Source of the DNA: Deltaproteobacteria bacterium
GTDB lineage: Bacteria > Myxococcota_A > Polyangia > Polyangiales > JADJMO01
Direction of reading: 5' to 3'
Assembly (NCBI GenBank): GCA_022843175.1
Contig: JALHOE010000003.1
Location: 50,850-114,849 of the forward strand
DNA: 64,000 nt
Position 1 is the first letter of the stretch. Each line of letters begins with the position of its first letter. A program made the position numbers and the translations under genes. The notes under the pieces are model-generated. The model saw nothing but the letters and a program-made list of their open reading frames with translations. It was not told where the DNA came from and made no database searches. Below are positions 1 to 8,280 of the stretch, piece after piece.

Positions 1-400
1 AGAACTCGAGGTCGCCGCGTGTTGCGCGCTCGCCACGGAGGTTGTCGACGTAGACCTGCAGAGCGCGGAAACGGGCTCCGTACGCGTTGACCCACCGGAG
101 CTGCTCCTTGGCCTCGTCCCAACACCACTCGCACCAACCGAACGCAACGTGAACCAGCAGGTACTCGGGCTTTCCATCCAACACGTCGCGAACACGGAAT
201 GCGCCGAACTCGGTCGGCTCGAGAGACTTGTTCGCGTTGCGGTCGACGAAGCCCTGGAGCGCGACCTCGGGAAACACGGCTCCCTTGTCGTAGCCCGACT
301 GTGCAGCTGGAGATGCATCCGATGCCGGCGCAGGAGCCTGCGACGGGTTGTTCGCACTGCATCCCGCCACGAGGACGAGCAAAGCCAGAGTCGCCTTCAC
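1..400 (-). CDS. Thioredoxin-fold lipoprotein, 3' end outside the window
   Basis: A GTG start at 400 opens a frame that runs off the left edge, so about 133 residues are visible. The N-terminus is a short hydrophobic signal ending in the lipobox VAGC, which predicts a lipidated envelope protein. An Ala/Pro-rich spacer follows, then a fold typical of TlpA/AhpC-type thioredoxin domains, with the redox motif W-C-E-W-C near residues 86-90. The likely role is a thiol-disulfide or peroxiredoxin-like reaction outside the cytoplasm. The family call rests on the CxxC context and lipobox only. The missing C-terminus prevents checking the rest of the fold. Confidence 0.6.
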   Translation of the reverse strand, partial: MKATLALLVLVAGCSANNPSQAPAPASDASPAAQSGYDKGAVFPEVALQGFVDRNANKSLEPTEFGAFRVRDVLDGKPEYLLVHVAFGWCEWCWDEAKEQLRWVNAYGARFRALQVYVDNLRGERATRGDLEF

Positions 401-479
401 GACGCCACTTTGTCTGCCGATCGCTCACCGCGCAAGGCTCGACGCATAACGGCCCCCGCGCGCTGTTCCGAGCCGTCGG

Positions 480-1340
480 TCAGTCGGTGCCGCTGCGAAG
501 CTGCAGGCGGCCGACGTACAACATGGCGCGGTAGGGAGACCCGCGCACCGCCACGAACTTGCGTTCATGGGGCTCGAGCTCGAGGTTGAACTGTCGAGGC
601 GGAGCGGGCAGGGCGTTGATGATCTCGCTCGGAACCACCATCGTCCCGGTGTCCGGTGCGACGCATGCGACCGTCGCCTGAGCGCCGTCGCGCGACCGCA
701 CGTCCAAGCGGACGAATACCGATGGAGCGCGAGCGCCCGCCCACGACAGGCGGAAAGGTCCGCTCGCTGGCAGGTGCAGAGTCGATGGCTCGGTGATCGT
801 CACGGCGCTCGGAGCGACGACGCTTCCCGAGAACGTCGCGGCATCGACCTGTAGCGTTTCGCCTCCCGCGAAGACGGCCTGTTGGAACGGCACGTTCGCG
901 CGGTAGTACGTTCCCGACCAGCGGATATCGAGGTTCGGCGCGACCGAGCTGCCACGGATCGTGACCGGCCCGGCGTCGAAGAACGACAACGCCTTGAAGG
1001 GAGCGCATGTGTTCTCGCGCGTGCAGTATTCGCGGTTGCCGTCACACGATGGCTCGCAGGACGTTGGACGAAACAACGCGCACGGTCCCGCGGCTACGGT
1101 TGCTTCCACGGCGAAGTTGACGACCTGGTCGCCGAACAGAGGCCGAAGTTGCGTCGGCTCGCGGAGGAAGGTGGCAGTGACGTGCGAGCCCTCGTCGTAC
1201 TGATGGATGTGAACCTGGGCGGTGATCGCGTCGGCGTTGAATAGCTGGGGAGACGCCGGCTCGTCGACGGTGCAGCCGCCAAGGCAGAGGCATACAGCCC
1301 ACGACGTTCGTCTTCGAAGCACAGCACTCGCGAGGCTCAC
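480..1340 (-). CDS. Cys-containing lipoprotein of unknown function
   Basis: The reading frame is open further upstream, but a signal peptide only makes sense from GTG 1340 (or GTG 1322), which leads to the lipobox LGGC after an Arg-rich and hydrophobic stretch. The mature part is about 255 residues. It has a small cysteine cluster in the middle (CALF..CEPSCDGNREYC...C) of the kind seen in many myxobacterial surface lipoproteins, then beta-rich sequence. No enzyme motif is visible. It is divergent from the NlpC/P60-like lipoprotein at 1466. Likely an outer-membrane lipoprotein; its function is not recognised. Confidence 0.6.
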   Translation of the reverse strand: MSLASAVLRRRTSWAVCLCLGGCTVDEPASPQLFNADAITAQVHIHQYDEGSHVTATFLREPTQLRPLFGDQVVNFAVEATVAAGPCALFRPTSCEPSCDGNREYCTRENTCAPFKALSFFDAGPVTIRGSSVAPNLDIRWSGTYYRANVPFQQAVFAGGETLQVDAATFSGSVVAPSAVTITEPSTLHLPASGPFRLSWAGARAPSVFVRLDVRSRDGAQATVACVAPDTGTMVVPSEIINALPAPPRQFNLELEPHERKFVAVRGSPYRAMLYVGRLQLRSGTD

Positions 1341-1465
1341 CGTGCCGACTGGGTACGTCAACGCCCGTGATTTCTTGGGTGTTTGAATTCCTGAGGCGCA
1401 CCCTGTCCCGCGCGTGCGCACCTCTGCCCCCTTTCGGCCGGTGAGTGTCGCTTTAGAGACACTGC

Positions 1466-2455
1466 ATGAATCGAATCGACACGCTCATCCGTTCGCTGCT
1501 CGTCGCCGTGCCCTGCGTTGCCCTCGTGGCTTGCGGCGGTGCGGGCGCAGAAGACGGTTCAGCCATCGCAAACGATCCGACGACGAGCGCTCCCGCACAG
1601 GAGACGAACGGCGACGCCCCCGTCGCGGCGGGCGAGAACACTCCGTCGGATCCGATCGCGCTCAATGCCGACGGCGTCCCGCTCAACGAGCTCGGCACCG
1701 AGACGAAGGCGGAAGGGACCGAGGGCGACGATACGGGCTACGCGGCCACTGTCGGCCAGGATGGAGAGCTCCCGCCGCCGGTCGCGGACGTCGACTACGG
1801 CGACGACATTGGCCAGACGAGCCAGGCGCTACTCAGCTCGCGTGGCACGGCGTTGAAGGCAGAGGGCATGCGCGTCAGTGACTTCCTCAATCGGTCGGCG
1901 TCGTATTACTCCCACACCACGTACATGAACGAGTCTACCGGGACGCGTCGCACAGACTGTTCGGGTCTGACCGGGTACATGCTCACGCGCGTCCTTCGTG
2001 AGGCCTACGACAAGGTCCCGCGCCCGAGCTGGCGTTCGAAGCCGCTCGCGGAGGACTACTTCGACTACATCGCCACCCGCTACACCAGCGCGTCGCAGCA
2101 GTCCTCTGCGCGCTGGCGGCGGATCACGTCGGTGAAGAACCTGAAGCCGGGCGACATGGTGGTGTGGAAGTATCCTGCGTCGAACCCGAACACGGGTCAC
2201 ATCATGATCGTTCGCGACTATCCTCGGGCCGGTCGCGCAGATCGCAGCGAGTGGATCGTTCCGGTCGTAGACAGCACGTCGACCCCGCACGCCTACAAGA
2301 CGTGGGATAGCCGCGGCTCTACGTACACGGGCGTGGGTCAGGGTAGCATCGGTCTCAAGATCGACTCGAGCGGTGCGCCGCGCGCGTACTACTGGAGCGG
2401 CGGCAACAGCCCGACGGCCGTGTACAAGAGCATCGTGATGGGGCGCATCGAGTAG
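1466..2455 (+). CDS. Lipoprotein with NlpC/P60-like (CHAP-type) cysteine hydrolase domain
   Basis: 329 residues. The signal peptide ends in lipobox LVAC and is followed by a long acidic Thr/Ala/Asp spacer to about residue 130. The C-terminal half carries the features of a papain-like peptidoglycan hydrolase: a nucleophile Cys in RTDCSGLTGYM, then KPGDMVVW, and the His in TGHIMIVRD. In the NlpC/P60 family the Cys and His catalyse cleavage of peptide cross-links. The predicted site of action is the periplasm or cell surface, tethered by lipid. The third catalytic residue was not identified. A hairpin directly downstream (2463-2481) would fit transcription termination. Confidence 0.65.
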   Translation: MNRIDTLIRSLLVAVPCVALVACGGAGAEDGSAIANDPTTSAPAQETNGDAPVAAGENTPSDPIALNADGVPLNELGTETKAEGTEGDDTGYAATVGQDGELPPPVADVDYGDDIGQTSQALLSSRGTALKAEGMRVSDFLNRSASYYSHTTYMNESTGTRRTDCSGLTGYMLTRVLREAYDKVPRPSWRSKPLAEDYFDYIATRYTSASQQSSARWRRITSVKNLKPGDMVVWKYPASNPNTGHIMIVRDYPRAGRADRSEWIVPVVDSTSTPHAYKTWDSRGSTYTGVGQGSIGLKIDSSGAPRAYYWSGGNSPTAVYKSIVMGRIE

Positions 2456-2462
2456 GGGCCGT

Positions 2463-2481
2463 TGGTCGCGCTGCGCGACCA
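2463..2481 (+). terminator. Perfect hairpin after the NlpC/P60-like gene
   Basis: Two perfect 9-base arms (TGGTCGCGC and its complement) are separated by a single T, 8 bases after the stop codon at 2455. There is no clear T-run after it, so it may be a weak intrinsic terminator or a 3' stability hairpin. It separates the gene from the PAP2 gene at 2533. Confidence 0.45.
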
Positions 2482-2532
2482 CAAGGAACCGCTGCAGCCA
2501 TCGCCCCAACGATGGCATGATCGCTCGCGGCG

Positions 2533-3603
2533 ATGGCGATCCGACGCGATGTGGCGAGCGCACCGGCCGCGTGGTTGATAGCGCTCGCCGTCATCGCCTG
2601 GCCGGCGGCGGGGCGGTCGGACGATGCGGTGCAGGGTTCGTCCTCTCAGAACAAGGAGGAGCTCGCCGATGAGAATGACGACACGCCGGCGAGCGCGGAT
2701 GGCGCGGACCATAAGTCCTTCCCGATCGCGAGTCCGCCGAAGCTGCCGCTCGCGGGGAAATCCATCAAGGTAGGGCTTCCCGAGAAGGACCAGGGTTCGT
2801 CGCTGCTGTGGAAGCCGCGATGGCGCAGGTTCAGCACGGGCGAGTGGGTCGTGACGGCCGTATCACTGTCAGCGGCGCTCGCGAGTCTCTTTGTGCCGGT
2901 CCGCGCAGATGCATGGAGCCGGCCCGGTTTCCTGTTCGACGAGCCGGCGCGAAACACGCTGCGCGTTCGCAGCGAGGGGTGGAGGCTCAACGTCCGCGAC
3001 ACCAGCGACGTGTTGCTCTCCATCTCTACGACGTACCCGTTTCTGGTCGACTCGCTCATGGTCGCGTGGTGGCACCGCGGTTCCTCGACGGTGGCGACCC
3101 AGATGACGCTCATGAACGCCGAAGCCATGGGCATCAGCGCCGGCATTCAGGGCGTGGTGTCGGCATTGGTGAGCCGCGAGCGACCGTTCGGTCGCAACTG
3201 CGAGGACAGCGTCATCGGGCAGACGCAGGACTGCCTCACATACAACCGCTATCGCAGCTTCTTCTCGGGCCACTCGTCGCAGGCTTTCGTCTCCGCGATG
3301 CTGACGTGCGCGCATCACGCGAACATCCCGCTCTACGGCACGCGGGGCGCGGATCGCGCGGCCTGCGTGACGCACATCGGCGTCGCGGCGGCCATCGCGA
3401 CGATGCGCGTCCTCGCAGACGTCCACTACGTATCGGACGTCATCACCGGCGCGATCGTCGGCAGCGCGGTTGGGCTCGCGGTTCCTTATCTCCTTCACTA
3501 CCGCGGTTCATCGGAATCCGCGCCGGCGACGAAATCGGCTTGGTCCAACGTTCGCGTGGTGCCGATGCCGACGGGCATCGCGATCACGGGTGTCTTCGGA
3601 TGA
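2533..3603 (+). CDS. PAP2-superfamily membrane phosphatase
   Basis: 356 residues, with an N-terminal hydrophobic segment and further membrane segments. The three PAP2 signature blocks are present in order: a basic block SRERPFGRN (about 215-223), the FFSGHSS block (about 244-250) with the catalytic His, and ADVHYVSDV (about 295-303) with the second catalytic His and Asp. The family removes phosphate from lipid phosphates such as phosphatidate or undecaprenyl pyrophosphate at the membrane. An acidic, Ser-rich N-terminal region of about 90 residues is extra compared with minimal PAP2 proteins. The stop overlaps the next start (ATGA), so the two genes are translationally coupled. Confidence 0.85.
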   Translation: MAIRRDVASAPAAWLIALAVIAWPAAGRSDDAVQGSSSQNKEELADENDDTPASADGADHKSFPIASPPKLPLAGKSIKVGLPEKDQGSSLLWKPRWRRFSTGEWVVTAVSLSAALASLFVPVRADAWSRPGFLFDEPARNTLRVRSEGWRLNVRDTSDVLLSISTTYPFLVDSLMVAWWHRGSSTVATQMTLMNAEAMGISAGIQGVVSALVSRERPFGRNCEDSVIGQTQDCLTYNRYRSFFSGHSSQAFVSAMLTCAHHANIPLYGTRGADRAACVTHIGVAAAIATMRVLADVHYVSDVITGAIVGSAVGLAVPYLLHYRGSSESAPATKSAWSNVRVVPMPTGIAITGVFG

Positions 3604-4454
3604 GCATCGCCGCTGTGGTTCTCGCGATGACCGTCGTGCCGCTCGCGTCTGGGCCCGTCGGCGTCGGCACTCCGATCGAGGCGCATCCAATGCCGAGCGG
3701 CCTCGAAACCGGCAACCGCCGCGCCTTCTGGTCGGGCGGTTCACACCGTTGGTTTGTCTCCTCGATCGTTGACGGTGGGTATCTCTATCTCCGGCCGCAG
3801 ATCGCCTTCGGCTACGGCAAGCCACATTGGCGCTTTGCGCAGCTCGAAACCGCCGCGACTGTCTCCGCTGGGGGTGTTGGTCAATACGGTGGTCTGCGCG
3901 TGGCGCTCCCGTACGTCGAGCTCCGCGGCGGGTTGCGTGCGCAGATCCCCTTCGCGCGCTCGTTCCTGCCACGGCAGCCAGCCTATGATCGATTCGATCT
4001 CGAGAACGAGAGCTCACCGTCGGCGCGCTACCTCGCGCTCGACGCCGATGTCGTCGCGACTGCACCTGCGTACCGAGGGGCCGTGTTTGCCCTGGTCGGG
4101 GCGCATCGTCTCCTCTCCGTGCCGGCGGAGTACGATCTCTACGAGGAGCAGCTTCGCGTGGTCGTGCGGCCGCCATGGGCCTTCCGTGCGCGCGTCGGAT
4201 ACACCCTGCGCTTCGGCGAGCAGGGCGCGGTCCGCATCGGTCCCGTCGCCGAGGTTGTGTACGTGCCGGCGCGAACGGCGACGATTTTCCGCGCCGGTCT
4301 GGTCGCGACGGTCGTCCTCAGCCACCACGTCGAAGTGCTGGTGACGTTGGTCCCAACGATCGTCAGTCCCGACCGCATCGGGGCTGCCGGCGGCGACTTC
4401 GCGCAGCTCGGGGTTCGCTATCGCTGGGCGACGCCGGAGCCGCCGCGCGAGTAA
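3600..4454 (+). CDS. Outer-membrane beta-barrel-like protein coupled to the PAP2 gene
   Basis: 284 residues starting at the ATG that overlaps the PAP2 stop by four bases. There is a signal-peptide-like N-terminus, then alternating hydrophobic/aromatic strands such as SRYLALDADVVATAP, RARVGYTLRFGE and LGVRYRWA near the C-terminus. This pattern is typical of small outer-membrane barrels. No enzymatic motif is seen. Coupling to a lipid phosphatase suggests an envelope or lipid-remodelling role, which is inference only. Confidence 0.55.
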   Translation: MSIAAVVLAMTVVPLASGPVGVGTPIEAHPMPSGLETGNRRAFWSGGSHRWFVSSIVDGGYLYLRPQIAFGYGKPHWRFAQLETAATVSAGGVGQYGGLRVALPYVELRGGLRAQIPFARSFLPRQPAYDRFDLENESSPSARYLALDADVVATAPAYRGAVFALVGAHRLLSVPAEYDLYEEQLRVVVRPPWAFRARVGYTLRFGEQGAVRIGPVAEVVYVPARTATIFRAGLVATVVLSHHVEVLVTLVPTIVSPDRIGAAGGDFAQLGVRYRWATPEPPRE

Positions 4455-4457
4455 GGC

Positions 4458-4944
4458 TCACGCGCGGCGTTGCGGATCAACACGACGGACGGCGTCCCAG
4501 AAGCCCGGGGCGTCGGTGAGCGTGAGCGCTACGTCGCCGAACGCGACGTCCTCGCCGAGCGCGATCAGCGCGCTCCGTGGGTCGCACCCGCGCGCCGTGG
4601 ACCTTGGTTCCGTTTGCGGAGTCGAGGTCGGTGATCTCGATGAAGTCGGCGCCGATAGCGAGCTCGGCATGGCGGCGCGAGACGCTTCGGTGATCGATGA
4701 CGACATCGGACGTCGGTGCACGCCCCAGAAGTCGAGCGGTGGCTGACGTCAGGGGGAGGCTCACCCAGATCTCGGTCGACTCGCCGCTTCCGGCAAGCGT
4801 CGTCTCAACGTCGTTACGCCGCGACTTCACGGTTGCCGCGCCACCGTGCGGCGCGCGCGAGCGCGGGATGAAGAACAGGCGACGGTTCGCTATCGCGAAC
4901 TCGTCGCGCTCGAGCTCGAGGGCGGACCGTGCTGCGTCGAGCAT
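4458..4944 (-). pseudogene. FHA-domain protein gene with a frameshift
   Basis: The upstream part, from ATG 4944 (an upstream ATG at 5052 is also open), contains a clear FHA core: LLGRAPTSDVVIDH, SVSRRHAEL and DSANGTKVHG. FHA domains bind phosphothreonine peptides. After the last block the frame moves off into Arg-rich nonsense, while the expected last strands (IALGEDVAFGDVALTL) appear in another frame ending at 4458. The switch is at about 4580-4590. One base change restores a full FHA protein. It is therefore either a recent pseudogene or a sequence error. Confidence 0.6.
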
Positions 4945-5044
4945 TGCCGGAGCATCATCCCACGACGCGACCTGCAAACCGGTGGCGTGACGTGCTCGGC
5001 AGCGTGAACGCCTCACCGGTGCGGAAAGAGTAAAGTCCGGTGCG

Positions 5045-5383
5045 ATGTCCACACCTCTTCCGATCGCGCGAACCCTTGCGCTGTTCGCGGCGACAGCCGT
5101 GGCGGAAATTGTCGGGTGCTACCTGCCATACCTCTGGCTGCGGCGCGCCGGATCCGCGTGGCTCGTCGCCCCGGCGGCAGTGAGCCTGTCGGTGTTTGCC
5201 TGGCTGCTGACGTTGCATCCAGCGTCGGCGGGCCGCACATACGCGATGTACGGCGGCGTGTATGTCGCGGTTGCAGTTGTGTGGGCGTTCCTCGTTGAGA
5301 AACAGCAACCAGACCGCTGGGATCTCTTCGGCGCTTCGGTGTCGCTCCTCGGAATGGCAATCGTTGCCTTCGCTCCACGCTGA
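5045..5383 (+). CDS. ynfA: YnfA/UPF0060-family membrane protein
   Basis: 112 residues, the usual family length, with four predicted membrane helices. Characteristic stretches are [15 protein letters not shown] near residue 20, [27 protein letters not shown], and the C-terminal [18 protein letters not shown]. YnfA is a small inner-membrane protein related to SMR transporters, and its physiological substrate is not firmly settled. It stands alone, divergent from the broken FHA gene. Confidence 0.9.
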   Translation: MSTPLPIARTLALFAATAVAEIVGCYLPYLWLRRAGSAWLVAPAAVSLSVFAWLLTLHPASAGRTYAMYGGVYVAVAVVWAFLVEKQQPDRWDLFGASVSLLGMAIVAFAPR

Positions 5384-5389
5384 GGTCGG

Positions 5390-5605
5390 TCATGAAGCCG
5401 CGATTACGCGCGACGCTCCCCACCCAGCGAAGACACCGGCGACCAGCACGGCGCCGGTCGCGACAGCGACGCCCAGCCCGAGTCCGGCGCAACCCACCGC
5501 GATAGCCGCTACCGCGATTGCCGCTGCCGCAAACCAGCCGGAGCTGGAACGCAACGAGCGGCTATGTACGGCGGTGACGACCGCAGCCGAAGCGAAGCCT
5601 ATCAA
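5390..5605 (-). CDS. Small hydrophobic protein, doubtful
   Basis: 71 codons from a TTG start; two strongly hydrophobic Ala/Val/Gly segments suggest two membrane helices. It directly follows, with a 3-base gap, the stop of another hydrophobic fragment at 5609. It may therefore be the tail of one membrane-protein gene broken by a frameshift and by the intron nearby. It resembles an ATP-synthase c subunit only in composition. There is no ribosome-binding site of note. Confidence 0.3.
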   Translation of the reverse strand: MIGFASAAVVTAVHSRSLRSSSGWFAAAAIAVAAIAVGCAGLGLGVAVATGAVLVAGVFAGWGASRVIAAS

Positions 5606-5608
5606 CGA

Positions 5609-5707
5609 TCAGTACACGCCGCACTCGCGGACCGAATCGGCACCGCACAGCGCGCGGACGACGAACACGGTTGCGATTGGCGCGGCTCCTGCGATCAGGC
5701 CCGCCAT
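5609..5707 (-). pseudogene. 3' exon-side fragment of a hydrophobic gene beside the group II intron
   Basis: A 32-codon hydrophobic stretch (MAGLIAGAAPIATVFVV...) whose frame is open back to the 3' end of the outer intron remnant. On the other side of the intron, at 7306-7525, there is another Ala/Val-rich hydrophobic segment on the same strand. The simplest reading is one small membrane-protein gene split by the intron insertion. The two halves are too short to prove it. Confidence 0.3.
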
Positions 5708-5793
5708 CGCACCGTTGCCTGCGGTTCGGCTCCTCCATTGGTAGATCTTACTTTCCCATCGCGTTAAGCGATGTTTCCGGAAGACCCCCGTTC

Positions 5794-5827
5794 AAACCGT
5801 GCATGCGGATTTCCCGCACACGGCTTA
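5794..5827 (-). ncRNA. Domain V of the outer group II intron
   Basis: A 34-base hairpin starting AAGCCGTGTGCGGG with a GAAA loop and closing CCGCATGCACGGTTT. This is the highly conserved catalytic domain V of group II introns, with the AGC triad near its 5' end. It sits about 25 bases after the stop of the outer RT fragment, the usual place. Confidence 0.65.
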
Positions 5828-5851
5828 CCGATGATCTCTCGTGGCGTCGCA

Positions 5852-6399
5852 TTACGCAGCCTCCGGGTAGCGGATGGTTCCGCGCAGGCGGTGAAGGCCG
5901 TGGGCTTCGAAGAAGTCGCGTTGCCAGGTCAGGGCTTCGCCGGGGCGAAGATTTCTGCCCTTTCTCTTGATCATCAGCGTCCGCAATCTTTCGAGTACGT
6001 AGCTGTCGACGGCGAGAAACTTCTTCGCGGCATTTCCGGTACGGAAGTAGTTGCCCCAGCCGCGCAGCACCGGATTCAGCTCACCAATGATGGTGCGCAG
6101 ATCTTGATGTCGCCGCCCGTTCGGAGCGATCTCCTTCACGCGTTGCCGTACCCGCTTCATGCTTCGCTGCGACGGTTCGCGCTGCAGGAAGAAGACGCGT
6201 TTCCGCGACCGCTCCCAGATCGGACCCGACATGCGCTTGCGCAGATGACAGCCGAGGAAGTCGAAGCCTTGCAGTCCCCTGCTCAGATCGACGCGCCTCG
6301 TTTTCTCCGGATGGAGCTCCAAACCGAGCCGAGAGAGGATCGCGTGGATCTTCTCTTCGGCTTGCTCGATCGCCTTCGTCGTATTGCACATCACGACGA
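5852..6399 (-). pseudogene. ltrA: Group II intron reverse transcriptase/maturase, C-terminal fragment (outer intron)
   Basis: About 180 residues of an LtrA-type protein. It begins inside the line VVMCNTTKAIEQ, which normally follows F/YADD in the RT palm. It continues through LGLELHPEKTR, GFDFLGCHLRKRMSG and the maturase (X) domain, including LRGWGNYFRTGNA. The start of the palm, including YADD, is absent because the inner intron interrupts the gene there. The original 5' part is not found to the right of the inner intron, so it has been deleted. Confidence 0.75.
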
Positions 6400-6439
6400 G
6401 TCGAGTAGCCCGAGGGAATCTCACCCTCGGGCCCTCACA
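6400..6439 (-). ncRNA. Domain VI and 3' splice end of the inner group II intron
   Basis: Downstream of domain V lies a hairpin with arms GCCCGAGGG/CCCTCGGGC followed by TACTCGAC, the usual form of a domain VI and intron 3' terminus. The next bases, TCGTCGTGATG, code for the residues after YADD of the outer RT, which fixes the junction at 6400/6399. Confidence 0.6.
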
Positions 6440-6473
6440 GAACCGGACGTGAAACTCTCGCCTCATCCGGCTC
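6440..6473 (-). ncRNA. Domain V of the inner group II intron
   Basis: A 34-base hairpin beginning GAGCCGGATGAGGC, with a GAGA loop and closing GTTTCACGTCCGGTTC. It matches the consensus shape and length of group II domain V. The stop codon of the inner RT falls inside it. Confidence 0.7.
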
Positions 6474-7242
6474 CTCCGATCCCGGCCGCAGGTGTCGCGC
6501 CAAAACGCCAGTGCGCGAAGAGGGCAGGCTCGCGTCGCGCGATCCCTCCCAACCAGTGCACCGATGCGCGTTCTCGACGACGAAACCTATTAAACTTTCG
6601 TCGCGCCCATGACGTTAGGGCCTCGTTGATGTGCCGCAGGACTTGGATGCACTTCGATCGGTAGAAACGACCGTAGAAGTTCATCCATCCCTGCGCCACC
6701 GGGTTGACGAGACGTGCGAGGTCTTCGATCGGACGGTTGTTCCTCGTGGAGGCCATCCGCCAGTCTCGAATGCGCGCCCGAATCGACTTGGCTGCCTTGG
6801 TACTGATCGCCGGCAGGAAGCTCACGAAGTGCTTACCCCACCGGTTCTTCGCTCGTCGTGGCTGGAAGGTGTAGCCGAGGAAATCGAACGCGACGTGTTC
6901 GTGTTCCCCGCGCCGATCGTCATCCTTGCAGTAGACGATCTTGGTCTTCTTCGGATGAAGCTCCAGACCGCACTGCGCGAGACGATCTCGGATGGCCGCC
7001 AACACCGTGCGGGCCTCGCGTTCGGTCCGGCAGTGCACGACAGCGTCGTCCGCGTACCTCTCGAAAGAAGTGTGCGGGAACGTCCTCTGCATCCACTTGT
7101 CGAACGCGTAGTGCAAGAAGAGGTTCGCCAGGAGCGGCGAAATGACGCCACCCTGGGGAGTCCCCTTCGTCCGCGACTCCAAGGTGCCGTCTTCGCGTTG
7201 CAGGGGAGCACGGAGCCACCGCGCAACGTAGAGGCTCTCGAC
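6463..7242 (-). pseudogene. ltrA: Group II intron reverse transcriptase/maturase, 5'-truncated (inner intron)
   Basis: About 260 residues. It contains RWLRAPLQREDGTL, the RT motif TPQGGVISPLLANLF, the catalytic YADD, LELHPKKTKIVYCKD, FDFLGYTFQPR, and a thumb/maturase region with NPVAQGWMNFYGRF. RT blocks 0 to 3 are missing: upstream of about 7242 the frame runs into intron-domain-I-like sequence. No HNH endonuclease motif is seen at the C-terminus, which ends in ALFAHWRFGATP. Without the first RT blocks the enzyme cannot be functional. Confidence 0.75.
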
Positions 7243-7305
7243 GTCCGGCTTGGGAACCGCAGATCTCTCCGCGTACCCCGGACCTGCTACCCGGCGCTTC
7301 GGCGC

Positions 7306-7525
7306 TTACCGGGACGGGACTCTCACCCGCTGGAAAAGCGCAGCGAGCTGAGCACGTACGATGTGCCTGGGCACTTCGGCTGCGATCAGCGTCACGACGC
7401 GACACCGCGAAAAGACTACGAGGGCGATCAGCACCGCGGATGCGATCAGAATCCGGCCGGTCAACGGCCCCGCAATCACGACACCGGCGGCTGTAAACAC
7501 CAACGCCGCCGGCGCCAGCCGCGCT
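7306..7525 (-). pseudogene. Hydrophobic 5' fragment flanking the intron
   Basis: An open frame with three Ala/Val/Ile-rich membrane-like segments (from TTG 7503, open back to about 7525) that runs into the intron domain-I-like sequence. It abuts the start of a truncated tyrosine recombinase on the other strand, so its own 5' end also looks cut. It is possibly the 5' part of the same gene as the fragment at 5609-5707. Confidence 0.25.
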
Positions 7526-8112
7526 GCGCCCTACCATCTGCTTGCAGAGCTACAACTCAGGCTCGGACTCCGGAGGGGTGAAGTGCTTGCGCTTGAAAGC
7601 GATTGGCTGGACGAGGCCGAAGGCAGGGTCACGGTTCCATGTAACGCCCGCTTTGCACCGAAGAGCCGGCAGGCGCGCGTTGTCGATGGCGTTGATCCGG
7701 AGACTTTCCACCTCGCACGCGTCGCGGTCGAGGCCAAGGCCGCACTTTGTGTGACCGAGGCTGGATACAAGATGGCGCTCCGTCGCGCATGCGCGCGTTG
7801 GCTGAGGCCGGACGACCCTGGCGGTTCCGGAACAAGTCGCACTCCCTTCGAAGCGCGTACACAACGTGGAGCAAGCACGTTGGCGTGCCGTTGGACGTTG
7901 TATCGCGACGGCTCGGTCACTCGAGCGAGCGCATCACGGAACGTCATTACCTCGGGCGAACGAACGATCCGCCGACGGTACCGTTCGCGCGTCTTCCGCT
8001 CGTCTCGCTCGACGCGGCCGGCACTTCGGCAGCTGCCTCGGGGCTCGGCGGCGTATCCTCCCCACTACCCGATGGGATGCTCGGCGCACGCTCGCCCGGC
8101 AACGGAACGTGA
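7526..8112 (+). pseudogene. Tyrosine recombinase, 5'-truncated and frameshifted
   Basis: From about 7526 the frame encodes PYHLLAELQLRLGLRRGEV, with the first catalytic Arg of the integrase fold. At about 7810 the frame breaks: the expected AEAGRPWRF continues in the next frame. That frame carries KSHSLRSAYTTW (H-x-x-R), RRLGHSSERITERHY with the second His box and nucleophile Tyr, and ends at 8112. The N-terminal DNA-binding half is absent. It is a close paralogue of the recombinase at 8281-9610 on the opposite strand. Confidence 0.7.
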
Positions 8113-8280
8113 GTGATCATGGTTCGCGACTTGGCTTCTGAGAAGCCGGCGAGTGACCCAAAAGAGCTGACGCCAATCGACTTGGCCTGCGCTGAGGTGT
8201 GTTCTGTCCGGAAGGGGGCCTGCGGAGGAGGAACCTTGCGCGTCCGCGATGCCATTGCCGCCAGACTGAAGTAAGGATGG

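Larger units (their letters stand above)
5736..7340 (-). mobile_element. Nested group II intron remnants (twintron-like)
   Basis: Two intron reverse-transcriptase fragments, each followed by its own domain V hairpin, lie head to tail on the minus strand. The inner intron ends exactly at 6400 (3' end CTACTCGAC). The sequence after it resumes the outer intron's RT immediately behind where its YADD box should be. The outer intron has its own domain V at 5794-5827 and probably ends near 5736. The 5' parts of both are missing or reduced: only a domain-I-like stretch at about 7255-7340 remains. The left boundary is supported; the right boundary is an estimate. Not expected to be mobile on its own. 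Confidence 0.65.

Noticed and set aside
5390..5605. ATP synthase subunit c
   Set aside because: Only the Ala/Gly-rich hydrophobic composition matches. The conserved polar loop and acidic residue are absent, and there are no atp neighbours.
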